Shown here: one piece after another, positions 20,087 through 31,076 of the stretch
How positions within the stretch are numbered: the first letter of the stretch is position 1
Layout: every line of letters begins with the position of its first letter
Source: Bolinopsis microptera
Taxonomy: Eukaryota; Ctenophora; Tentaculata; Lobata; Bolinopsidae
NCBI RefSeq assembly: GCF_026151205.1
Contig: NC_087075.1
Location: forward strand, 15,797,571 to 15,861,570
Direction of reading: 5' to 3'
DNA length: 64,000 nt
Notes under the pieces: generated by a model
The model's database searches: none
What the model was told of the DNA's origin: nothing
The model's input: only the letters and a program-made list of their open reading frames with translations
Made by a program: the position numbers and the translations under genes

Positions 20087-21143
20087 AAACCCGTAACAGC
20101 TGGTTTAATTGAGATTTTGAGATTTTATTGTTACTGTTAAGGTTTTTCGGCAGTTTTATTTTCTTATTCTTAATCAAATGATAGCTTCCCCTTATCAACA
20201 ATGTAGTTTAAATTTTTTTGCTGTCAATGTTCTAAAGATCCAAACAGCATACATTTTACATAGTATAAAACAGCATCTTACTTCGTTAACGTTTTAAGCT
20301 TTTTCAACCACATTTCTTAACAAACGATTAATTTCCTCGCTGATCACAAAAAACTGGAGCAACACCACAAACAAACAAAGTACAAACCAGTGTCCACACT
20401 ACTATATATAAACCAGTGTTCCACTAGACTGCAAACTAGGACCCTTTATTCAGAAAAATAAAAGAAATAGTTTCATGGCTGAACATTAAGCAGGAGGCCT
20501 ACTGATTAGGTGGTCTGTAGTAGGAGGCGTACTGGGAGGCGTACTGGAGTTACATTAATAATCTGTGAGGTGGACCACTGATGCACAGCTGGTGCACACT
20601 GCACAGCTGGTCCGCATATCCTACATTATCGTTGTGTGCGCTTAATAATACATGTTGCGACAGCTCTCGTAGCTTTTAACAGGTTATATAGGAAGGGGGT
20701 GCAGGTGTTTCTGAGGGAACAGTCACTTGTTTGTTACTGGTAGTGTAACTATGGTAACACTTGTTTGTTACTGTTACAGTAAGGGAACTTGTCAGGCTAG
20801 TTGTTGTAAATATTTATGATTTCTTACTCCGCAAGCAATGCTAGTATTTCTTCATATATGCGGGCAGATGTTGCGATAAATGTTGGAGGTATGGCCTGGA
20901 ATTTTCTAGAAGTAAGTTTTTGGACATGAGAATTTAGGGTCCATAGGGTGACTGGCAAAATTGTTGCCAACAAATTTACAAATTTGTTGACCTAAGAGAT
21001 TACCAAAATGTGCCATTAACTGAGGTTTTATGTGGCTTTAGCAATATGCTACTATGGTAACTATGGTAAGTATGGTAACTATGGTAACTACTCTAACTTA
21101 CCTTCTTCTTTTATTTTCCACCAGAAATTGCTTTGCATCAGAC
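20087..21143. other. No gene seen; contains a GTAAC micro-insertion
   Basis: Direct duplicates CACTTGTTTGTTACTG at 20724-20739 and 20758-20773 bracket an 18-bp insert, GTAGTGTAACTATGGTAA. A short CTATGGTAA array lies at about 21049-21090. Otherwise AT-rich without coding signal. Confidence 0.7.
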
Positions 21144-22367
21144 TAGGGTTGCCATTATCGGTACACAATTTTTTATCGCGATAATCGATAATTTTTTCTA
21201 AATTATCGCGATAATATCGGTTATCGGCGATAAATTTGGCAATATAATTGAAGTCATATTTGTATGCACTCTGCATACTTGCATTATGCTCATATGCTAT
21301 GTTACATCTTGTGCTGATTGCTTTGTTAAAGAATCAATTGCAATATTGCCCTTTTATGTAACAAGCCCATATTTCATAGACAAAATATGTTCTTAAAGAC
21401 AATTATTGCTTCTAGCAAAACATTTTTTAAAGTTTGCTGCCTGTTAGCTGTGAACAGACCTATCGTGCGAGGGTATCTGTCCTTGCTACCGTAGTCGAAT
21501 CGCTGCCCTAATGTAGGTCTGATAATTCTTTTATCAGCGGGATAGGATTGGAATCTGGCATCTGAAATTGTGGGAGTCGCCTGTGAGTCCTGAGGACCAA
21601 TCGTCGAACTACTTGAGAAGCTCAATCGCTGTTAGTCTCTTTCTGCTTAAACAACCGCTGGTGCAGAGACTTAGAGTTACGTATCAAGGTTGACTTTGTG
21701 ATCATTCTGTATTCTTGTCCTACATCTTCATTTAGAATACCAGGGTCCGAGTAGAACTTTACCAGCGATACGAAGTGAAGGTTCTTTCTCTTGGCATATC
21801 GTGTACGTAGCCTATCGAGAAGGGTTCGAGAAAGTGGCGAGTCTATCTCAGATCTCTTCTAGCTTGCTGTCAATGAACTAAATAATCACTTCTGCTTGAG
21901 CGAGCATGCTTCCTCTTTTACACAGAAACTCTTAACTCAGTTACAATCTTGAACGGTGTGAGAGCTAACTCATTCTCTTGTACATCCAGTTTAAGATTGC
22001 CTAGCTCCAAGTCATCTAAAATGCCGTGCACTGCATCAGTTATCCGGTCATATCTCTCCAACATACTGCACAGCGAGCTCCAACGAGTTTTTTAGTCTCG
22101 TTGCAGTGTGAGTTCCTTTCCGTGCTTCAACAATAACTTCGTCTGGCCATACAACCTTCATTAAACTGCAAATTATGCTAGCACTGGGTTTTAACTTTAC
22201 AAATAGAGAAATAGATTCGAAAAATATGTTAAATGTTGGCCATTTTACCCTAATAAAAATGTGTCGTTTATCGCGATAATTCTCGAAAATTATCGCGATA
22301 ATCGATAACGATTTTTGGGAAATTATCGCCGATAATTATCGGCCGATAATATCGGTTGGCAACCCTA
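21144..22367 (-). mobile_element. Decayed hAT transposon
   Basis: Terminal inverted repeats TAGGGTTGCC / GGCAACCCTA are flanked by an exact 8-bp target duplication, CATCAGAC (21136-21143 and 22368-22375), the size diagnostic for hAT. Subterminal regions are dense in the palindrome TATCGCGATA and in ATCGATAA, likely transposase-binding repeats. The interior holds degraded transposase on the minus strand: TRWSSLCSMLERYDRITDA (about 22090 downward to a stop at 21918) matches the hAT TRW...ML motif; a second open piece follows about 21850-21640. Frame breaks make it non-functional. Confidence 0.88.
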
Positions 22368-22375
22368 CATCAGAC

Positions 22376-22812
22376 ATGATTTCACCCGATAAACTAAAAC
22401 AAAAACTAGATAGCATAAACGATGATCTACTTCTAAGATCGAGCCAAAATAACCCCACTCGAAAACAAACTACAAATATCCAATATATACGTTGTCTATT
22501 TATTAAGTAATGCACTATACCCGGAGAAAATAAAGAGATTGCTAAAGCAACATCATCACAGGTGTAAACAGCTAAACTGTAAGCAGATTCCCAAATATGT
22601 GTGTTACCCCCGCTAGGTTAGTAGGTTACGGGCAGGTCGCAGCTCTAACTCGGGCAGGTCCCAGCTCTAATGCATTTAATGAGGTGTTGATTCAACCTCG
22701 TTCAAAAGTAATTTCCTTAATTCGACCTGGGCCCTGTCTCATCATCTGTATAGTGAAATTTAAATGTATTAGGTTAAGAGTTAGGTGGAGACATCTTGTG
22801 GGAACCTCATAG
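22376..22812 (+). other. Short open frame beside the hAT element; nothing else seen
   Basis: A 44-codon frame starts at 22376 immediately after the right target duplication, and across the empty site continues back to a CCACCAG acceptor-like sequence near 21122. The hAT may thus have entered an exon, but no homology or donor supports this. Confidence 0.2.
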
Positions 22813-23508
22813 TGTGAGTCAGAGTCAGAGTCAGAGTCAGAGTCAGAGTCAGAGACAGAGACAGGGACAGAGTCAGAGACAGAGACAGGGACAGAGTCAG
22901 AGACAGAGACAGGGACAGAGTCATAGTCAGAGTCAGAGTCAGAGTCAGAGCAGAGTCAGAGTCAGAGTCAGAGTCAGAGTCAGAGTCAGAGTCAGAGTCA
23001 GAGTCAGAGTCAGAGTCAGAGTCAGAGTCAGAGTCAGAGTCAGAGTCAGAGTCAGAGACAGAGACAGGGACAGAGTCAGAGACAGAGACAGGGACAGAGT
23101 CAGAGTCAGAGTCAGAGTCAGAGTCAGAGTCAGAGTCAGAGTCAGAGTCAGAGTCAGAGTCAGAGTCAGAGTCAGAGTCAGAGTCAGAGTCAGAGTCAGA
23201 GTCAGAGTCAGAGTCAGAGTCAGAGTCAGAGCAGAGTCAGAGTCAGAGTCAGAGTCAGAGTCAGAGTCAGAGTCAGAGTCAGAGTCAGAGTCAGAGTCAG
23301 AGTCAGAGTCAGAGTCAGAGTCAGAGTCAGAGTCAGAGTCAGAGTCAGAGTCAGAGTCAGAGACAGAGACAGGGACAGAGTCAGAGTCAGAGTCAGAGTC
23401 AGAGTCAGAGTCAGAGTCAGAGTCACAGTCAGAGTCAGAGTCAGAGTCAGAGTCAGAGTCACAGTCAGAGTCACAGTCAGAGTCAGAGTCAGAGTCAGAG
23501 TCAGAGAT
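22813..23508 (+). repeat. (AGAGTC)n hexanucleotide satellite, ~690 bp
   Basis: Mostly AGAGTC with AGAGAC, AGGGAC and CACAGTC variants and two single-base shifts (near 22951 and 23231). The frames encoding Ser-Glu, Arg-Val or Leu-Thr dipeptides are artefacts. Confidence 0.96.
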
Positions 23509-25438
23509 GTCATTCTAGGTTTATATCTGCAGCAATTCCGAACTGTGACAGGGATGACGTTATTAGTCTGTATATATTATATATATTAGTCTGTTGTAGA
23601 AACTTAGAAAGGAACTGTCAGAAGTTGGCACTGGCACCACTTGTCAGAAGTTTACGTAGGCAATTTGGCGATCGTGCGAATAATTAGTTATGTCAGACGG
23701 TTTTAAAGTTGTGCATGCTGATTGCTGCTGCTGATGCTGGGTAACAAAAACATGGTTTCTGAGTGTTTACGATGTTAAGATCAAAGAATGGTCATTAAAG
23801 TTTGCACATCGCAGGTAAATTAATTATTGATCTCAGAAGAAGTCCATGCAATTTTACAAGAGATCCCAATTGGAAGACTATTGAGCCTTTTGAACTTACG
23901 GAAATATCTTGGTCACTGCGTATTAATGTAATGAATCGGAAAAACAGCCAATTCCAACAAAACCAAACTTTCAAAAAAAACAAAAATGTTCACAAAGAAT
24001 GTGTGTCCTATTACATATAAAGACTGAATCATTTCGCAACATCATTACTATTATGCAAAGTTTAAACTTACTTTTGTCTAGATCCCATGTTGTCACTAGT
24101 TGTTACACTAGTTGTTACTATGGTTACTGCTTTACTCTGCTGCCTGTTGTCACAGAGACTATCCCTCACACAAAAACAATAAACTCACAGCACTGCTACT
24201 AAAATATCACATTGAACCTACTACTACTACAGTAGTAACTAAACTAGTAACATGAGCTCAAAAGTACAGCGCTTAACAAAGTACTCTAGTAGAAACACAG
24301 TGAAATTAGTCGGATAACTGTTCGCATCACAGATCTTACATGACAACATAAAGCTGATGACAGATGACTATAAAACGTAGGTCACTCAATGGACAATGCC
24401 TAATTATCTAATTAAACAATATCTAATTGACCAACAGCTTGATGCGTGACTGTGTGTGCTTGTGGAATGTGTGCTAATTAAGTGCCGGCCTGCATGGTAG
24501 GTACACAGTACACATACCAAGCTTTAACTAAGTGAGTAATTGTGCTCACAGGTAACACTTGACTGTGACTGGTAGTGTAACTATGGTAACAGTAAAATAG
24601 GTTGAAACGTAATAGAGCAAAACTTGGACGCGGTATAGGAAGTCTGGTTACACAAATCAAAATCTACAGACGCTGAGTAAATAGCTCTGGATATTAATAT
24701 ACAACAGACGCTGAGTAAATAGGTCGGCATAATAATCTACAACAGACGCTAAGCAAATAGGTCGGCATAATAATCTACAACAGACGCTAAGCAAATAGGT
24801 AGGCATAATATTCTTTAAATTGTTGGTGTAATAATGACAGCTGGCTCTACTACTCTATAATACTGCAGTAACTATGGTAACTAGTAGTGTAACTATGGTA
24901 ACAGTACTACTACTCTATACTGCAGTAAATGAGTTGCTAATCGTTGCAACTAACTCCATAAAGAGATTACATTTTACAACTTCGCTTGACTCTGGTGTGA
25001 TTAAGCTCTAATGACTGAGAATCAGAAACTTGCTACATATCGAATAGAATAGAATGACGATTCGAGCAAAACTTTTAATTTTATACTGCGACATGATGAA
25101 TTTGCCACCAGCTCTCAAAGCCATGAATCTGGTGGCACTTTTACCTGATCTTCTATAACAACACAAAACACACACAACCTGATCTTCTACTCACCGTGTA
25201 AAATAGTTGACAGGTAGCAAAGGGTCACACTATAGAGGTCACAATTTCTGTGAGGATCAACAGTTTGACAAGTTGTGTACTTATAACGGTTAAATGTTTG
25301 TAAACAGCTTATATTTATAACGTCAACAAAAGTACTGTGCACAAAGTAAACAAAGAGCTGTGCACAGTAAAGTTGCAAAACAATAATTCTAATGTTTATA
25401 AATAGATGCCCGACATGTTCATACTATGCGAATAAAGT
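23509..25438. other. No gene seen; includes GTAAC micro-insertion and small repeats
   Basis: A 24-bp or so flanking duplication, CTACTACTCTAT..ACTGCAGTAA (24847-24871 and 24907-24928, differing by a 3-bp indel), brackets a CTATGGTAACTAGTAGTGTAA insert. A roughly 44-bp unit, CAGACGCTGAGTAAATAGGT-like, repeats three to four times at 24664-24815. Other parts show no coding signal. Confidence 0.6.
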
Positions 25439-25533
25439 ATAACTTGTAACTGGGTGGTTACCATGGTTACTGAGCAATAACTTGTAACTGGGTAGTTACC
25501 ATGGTTACTGAGCAATAACTTGTAACTGGGTGG
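25439..25533 (+). repeat. Three ATAACTTGTAACTGGGTGG copies separated by GTTACCATGG spacers
   Basis: Copies at 25439-25457, 25477-25495 and 25515-25533 are separated by 19-bp TTACCATGGTTACTGAGCA. This is the structure expected after insertion of a GTTACC element with flank duplication followed by one tandem amplification. Confidence 0.85.
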
Positions 25534-25698
25534 ACGATACATTTTATGTTCATGAGTATAATACCCATTTTATATGATTAATGAACGATATCGGTGGAGT
25601 TCTAACGAAAACTGACTGCTCTTATGATTTATCAGACAAATTTATCAGCGATAATTTTATCTGGTGGTAACTCTATTTTCTCATTTTATAAGGACTGA

Positions 25699-25764
25699 TA
25701 ATACAGAATGTAACTAGTAGTGTAACTATGGTAACTAGTAGTGTAACTATGGTAATACAGAATG
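25699..25764 (+). repeat. GTAACTAGTAG insert with 12-bp direct duplication
   Basis: TAATACAGAATG at 25699-25710 and 25753-25764 brackets a 42-bp insert made of two TAACTAGTAGTGTAACTATGG units. Confidence 0.9.
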
Positions 25765-25879
25765 CGATAATATATGACCAATTATCGATTCTCAGCTGCT
25801 AAAAGAGTAAAATTGGAGCTTTGATCCTCTCATATTTCGTCTCAGGATGAATTAAAAGTCGGAGAATTTAAATGTAATC

Positions 25880-26140
25880 TAACCTAATCATTATAGCCAG
25901 GACAGCTATATTTATAACTATAACCCTAATCATTATAGCCAGGACAGCTATATTTATAACTATAACCCTAATCATTATAGCCAGGACAGCTATATTTATA
26001 ACTATAACCCTAATCATTATAGCCAGGACAGCTATATTTATAACTATAACCCTAATCATTATAGCCAGGACAGCTATATTTATAACTATAACCCTAATCA
26101 TTATAGCCAGGACAGCTATATTTATAACTATAACCCTAAT
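25880..26140 (+). repeat. 42-bp minisatellite, 6 copies
   Basis: The unit contains CATTATAGCCAGGACAGCTA and TTATAACTATAACCCTAAT. Because 42 is a multiple of three, a hydrophobic 14-residue repeat frame runs on the minus strand; not judged coding. Confidence 0.93.
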
Positions 26141-26367
26141 CCCACTATTGAGGGCGAGCTTCCTTTCTATCTGCTTGTCTTTCAATCTGCCCAAACCCGA
26201 ATACTCAAACGAGAGAGGAATTCAAAAAGACCATAAAAGATTGAATAATCCGACTGCAGGGACCGTAGAAAGATTGAATAATCCGACCAGGGACCGTAGC
26301 CAAAATACAATTATTATTATGTTTATAGGCCGGTCGCCTATAAATATCCAAAAGTTGGTCGCCTCAA

Positions 26368-26478
26368 AAGGTGGGTGACAGAAGGAGCATTACAAAAGGT
26401 GGGTGACAGAAGGAGCATTACAAAAGGTGGGTGACAGAAGGAGCATTACAAAAGGTGGGTGACAGAAGGAGCATTACC
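26368..26478 (+). repeat. 28-bp minisatellite, 4 copies
   Basis: Unit AAAAGGTGGGTGACAGAAGG followed by AGCATTAC. Confidence 0.92.
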
Positions 26479-26799
26479 AAGGATTGTCCCTCTACACAAA
26501 ACATTGCAACTAGTCTCATTACAGTGATATCAGTAAACAAAGGCAACAATCTCTGACGTGCACAGTTTCTAAACGCGAGCACGTTGTAACCATAGCAACC
26601 CAGTGCGAGCACATTGTAACCATAGTAACCCAGTGCGAGCACATGAATATTTACCAACCATAAATGACAGCCATTATTGACACCATACCAATAATTATAG
26701 CGTCCTGTCAGGACAATTCATTATCATTTGCCATGGCCCGTAGTCCGTACTGATAGGGGTGAAGTTTGTGGCCCCGTAATAAGGTTTGTGGCTCTCGCC

Positions 26800-27140
26800 C
26801 CTCAGTGCTTATAATACAGCTATACAGTGCCTATACTCAGTGCCTATAATGCAGCTATACAGTGCCTATACTCAGTGCCTATACAGCTATACAGTGCCTA
26901 TACTCAGTGCATATACAGCTATACAGTGCCTATACTCAGTGCCTATACAGCTATACAGTGCCTATACTCAGTGCCTATACAGTGCCTATACTCAGTGCCT
27001 ATACTCAGTGCCTATACTCAGTGCCTATACAGCTATACAGTGCCTATACTCAGTGCCTATAATACAGCTATACAGTGCCTATACTCAGTGCCTATAATAC
27101 AGCTATACAGTGCCTATACTCAGTGCCTATAATACAGCTA
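26800..27140 (+). repeat. CAGCTATACAGTGCCTATACT composite minisatellite
   Basis: Irregular mix of three words: CAGTGCCTATACT, CAGTGCCTATACAGCTATA and CAGTGCCTATAATACAGCTATA. The overlapping three-frame peptides with YTQCLYSVPI are artefacts. Confidence 0.92.
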
Positions 27141-27235
27141 TAGTTATTTGTCAACAATACTATCATTCCTCGTTGATCCCTGCAGGGCCTGTACCCTAAT
27201 TGCAGTGAGTAGCGAGCAGTAATTAGTTAATAGTC

Positions 27236-27868
27236 ATGTCAGTAATTACTGACTAATTACTGACTAATCACGGACTAATTACTGACTAATAACTGACTAA
27301 TTACTGACTAATTACTGACTAATTACTGACTAATTACTGACTAATTACTGACTAATTACTGACTAATAACTGACTAATTACTGACTAATTAGTGACTAAT
27401 TACTGACTAATTACTGACTAATTACTGACTAATTAGTGACTAATTACTGACTAATTACTGACTAATTACTGACTAATTAGTGACTAATTACTGACTAATA
27501 ACTGACTAATTACTGACTAATTACTGACTAATTACTGACTAATAACTGACTAATTACTGACTAATTACTGACTAATTACTGACTAATTACTGACTAATTA
27601 GTGACTAATTACTGACTAATTACTGACTAATTACTGACTAATTAGTGACTAATTACTGACTAATTACTGACTAATTACTGACTAATTAGTGACTAATTAC
27701 TGACTAATAACTGACTAATTACTGACTAATTACTGACTAATTACTGACTAATAACTGACTAATTACTGACTAATTACTGACTAATTACTGAATAATTACT
27801 GACTAATTACTGACTAATTAGTGACTAATTACTGACTAATTACTGACTAATTACTGACTAATTAGTGA
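27236..27868 (+). repeat. 11-bp satellite ACTGACTAATT with higher-order structure
   Basis: About 57 units with variants AGTGACTAATT and AACTGACTAAT. The order of variants repeats with a 209-bp period (19 units; TAGTGACTAATTACTGACTA at 27478 and 27687), showing block-wise amplification. Confidence 0.93.
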
Positions 27869-29261
27869 ACGATTAACTGACCGTAACTTAAAGTGTAACC
27901 ACCACTGAATTATCTTAATTACAAACTCGTTGACGATTACCACCGATTGTACGATGATTCTAAGATAAAGACCCTGTAAAGCTATAAGCTCGAAAATACG
28001 AGTTTTTAATTGGATACCATAAACGACAAAAAATCAGTGTAAACTATTATTGCAAATTTATTAACTTGAAGCCTTGCCGGCGCTTAAAAAGGCTGTGATT
28101 GCAATAAAACGAGCTTGAAAATCGTATTTATAAATAAATAAAATCTGAACACGGAAAAAACTTACCCGACTTTAAGTAGCTGATTTTTGCCCATATTAGT
28201 ACAGACAGAGCAGGTGCAGCAGGTACTATATCACAAGAAAATCCACGAAAAGACAGGTCAAATGCAGGTGTATATCTCCCAATTCTAATGTTAATATCAG
28301 ATATCACACAACAAAATAGTCCAGCTGGTACGGTATCATCTTACTTTATAATGGTACTGTTAGCGATATCAGCTATTAATGGATATATAGTCTGATAGTA
28401 TTATCACTATTATATTACGAGGTCACTTTGACTGGAGCGATCATTGTTTATCATTTAACACATATCATGCAACGTGTTGCTCATAATTATTTATATTGTT
28501 CATGATATCGACCCAGTTCGAGTTCTCTGTGACCCAGGTCGAGGTCTCTGTGACCCAGTTCGAGTTTTCTGTGGCCCAGTTCGAGGTCTCTGTGACCCAG
28601 TTCGAGGTCTCTGTGGCCCAGTTCGAGGTCTCTGTGACCCAGTTCGAGGTCTCTGTGACCCAGTTCGAGGTCTCTGTGGCCCAGTTCGAGTTCTCTGTGA
28701 CCCAGTTCGAGGTCTCTGTGACCCAGTTCGAGGTCTCTTTACTGCTTATTTCTGTAATTTCCAGCTTTTGTAGCGCCTCTTATATGGGTTTATAACTTTA
28801 TGACAAATCTGTCGAAGTAATTTTAATGGCGTTACAATTACATAGGGAGAAAAATTTGAATATTCATGAAAAAAGCTATTATTAAATCTCTAAAGTTTAG
28901 TTTCTGTCTGTCTTTGTGAATAGTATAGGCCGATTAATTAAGTAATTATTGTCTTCAGCATATCTCAAGTTTATTTACTGTCGAAACAGTCACAGTAGTA
29001 TATGATATATACTACTTGTTACAATGTTAATAAGGCCGGGTTACACTAGTGTTAATAATAATGGCAAAGAAGTTTGAAACAGAGAGTGAACAAAATATGA
29101 AAGCAGTTATTAACGTAGTCTTGAAACGTTTTGTTAAGTTGTGTAACGTAACATGGTAACACGGCAAGTTGTGTGTATCTTTGTCGGAAACTGGAAATGA
29201 CAAAGTCGGATGCTAATGACTTTGTTGACAGATGGTGGAGTCAAATTGCAAGATGTAAACT
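27869..29261. repeat. 21-bp array (28505-28737) in otherwise gene-free DNA
   Basis: About eleven 21-bp units GTGACCCAGTTCGAGGTCTCT with GTGGCCC and GAGTTCT variants. Seven-residue peptide repeats appear in two frames because 21 is divisible by three. No other feature seen here. Confidence 0.85.
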
Positions 29262-29490
29262 TGCACTATATAATGTCACTATATACTTGCACTATATAAT
29301 TTCACAATATACTTGCACTATATAATTTCACTGTATACTTGCACGATATAATGTCACTATATACTTGCACTATATAATTTCACTATATACTTGCACTATA
29401 TAATGTCACTATATACTTGCACTATATAATGTCACTATATACTTGCACTATACAATTTCACTATATACTTGCACTATATAATGTCACTAT
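29262..29490 (+). repeat. 26-bp AT-rich satellite, left block
   Basis: Units TTGCACTATATAATGTCACT plus ATATAC with GTCACT/TTCACT variants. The same array resumes at 30119, so the intervening segment interrupts one array. Confidence 0.93.
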
Positions 29491-29959
29491 ATTTGAGAGA
29501 GCGAAAGACTGGAAGCTGATATGGGACGAGGATACACTACCTGCCCAGTTCCCACAGCACATCTACAACACAGCGGAGAGACCCGACATTGTAGTATGGT
29601 CGGATAGTTTGAGAGAAGTAGTTCTGATTGAACTGACTTGTGGTGACGAGAGTAACTTCAGTGACCAAGTAGCACGTAAAGAAGCACGCTACAACAGAGA
29701 GCTGATTCCTGGCATCGACGGGTGCGGTTGGAAAGCTCTGCTCTTTACGGTAGAGATTGGGTGCTTCTGGCACCATACTGTACCAGCTCTATTCAACTAC
29801 TTTGGATTGGCGAAGAGAACGAAGAATAAAGCCCTGAATGAGGCTGCTTTGGTCGCTCTTCGATGTTCCTATACAATCTGGTTAGCCCGCGACAACAAGA
29901 AATGGTCTACCTGCTACGACATCGCAAGGAGGCCAGAAGTCATAAACTGTGAAAGCTGA
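29491..29959 (+). mobile_element. Retroelement C-terminal fragment with PD-(D/E)XK-nuclease-like motif
   Basis: The frame is open from the array junction to a TGA at 29957-29959, about 155 residues. The order is RPDIVVWSDS, then VVLIELTCGDE, then VARKEARYNREL and GWKALLFTVEIGC. A PD..(hydrophobic)ELT pattern followed by a KxxRY helix resembles the restriction-like, PD-(D/E)XK-type region that accompanies some invertebrate retroelement reverse transcriptases, with Thr in place of the catalytic Lys. No reverse transcriptase motif precedes it, so it is 5'-truncated. The apparent Met upstream (29417) lies in the satellite and is not a credible start. Its 3' flank, 29960-30118, is probably element 3' UTR. 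Family assignment is from memory of motif shape and is uncertain. Confidence 0.6.
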
Positions 29960-30118
29960 GTGTTGGGCCCATAAAACATGTTGAAAGCTGCAACCAGGAT
30001 CACAAGTACTGGTGGAATACAGAATGACTTGCTAATCAGATTTATAGATGGAGTTGCTATCGAAAGATATAGAACTCAGGTAAACATCTAACCTGTAATA
30101 GTTTATTGTTGATTTTTC

Positions 30119-30447
30119 TCTTGCACTATATAATTTCACTATAAATTTGCACTATATAATTTCACTATAAACTTGCACTATATAATTTCACTATATACTT
30201 GCACTATATAATGTCACTATATACTTGCACTATATAATGTCACTATATACTTGCACTATATAATGTCACTATATACTTGCACTATATAATTTCACTATAA
30301 ATTTGCACTATATAATGTCACTATATACTTGCACTATATAATTTCACTATAAATTTGCACTATATAATGTCACTATATACTTGCACTATATAATTACACT
30401 ATAAATTTGCACTATATAGTATATAATTTCACTATATATTTGCACTA
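30119..30447 (+). repeat. 26-bp AT-rich satellite, right block
   Basis: Same unit as 29262-29490, with ATAAATTTGCAC variants more frequent. Confidence 0.92.
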
Positions 30448-31076
30448 GAAGGGATCTCTAAGAAATTGGTGTGTTGTTGTACAGTGTACACAACAAAACT
30501 TAATTGCAATTGAGCAAGTGAATGCCCTTAAGTTGAAGGGATTGTCTTAGGCTTCATTTTACTATAATAAAACTATCCAAGACTGAAGGTGATCGATTAG
30601 TAGAGTAGTCGAGGGTAAATTATTTTGAGTTTAAATAATTATGGGAGACCGCTAAAACTTTGAAATATCTAAAATCTTACCTTATCTTTTATTTGTAAAT
30701 ATCTAAACGCTTAAAGTTTTTATGGAAACAGCATGCCAGATTAATTAATATTTTTGAGTGATTTTTGACATATTTTTTGACAATGTGGCTTGATTGCAAC
30801 AAGAGTAGATAATATGAGGAAAGGCAACTCTCAATTTTAGTAGATTAAAGTATGGGCGTGACAGCCGTTAACATCAACGTTTTAGAAGTCGGAACTTTAA
30901 CAAATGAGGTATTAGCATTATTAGAGGGGATGCATTTTAGTGATACTGTAACTACAGTCTAGTCCTATACGAGATAACACTTTTATATGGCATGATTAGC
31001 ACAACAAACCTTACATAAATGGGCAAGTGGGCGAATGTCCGAACACTAACAAGCACGCACCGAGTCTGTATCTTAC
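30448..31076. other. No gene seen
   Basis: AT-rich, no arrays, no splice-supported frames. Confidence 0.4.

Noticed and set aside
22796-23518. 240-codon plus-strand open frame of Ser-Gln, Arg-Val and Ser-Glu dipeptides
   Set aside because: Entirely the (AGAGTC)n satellite; frame shifts at unit slips, with no unique coding flank.
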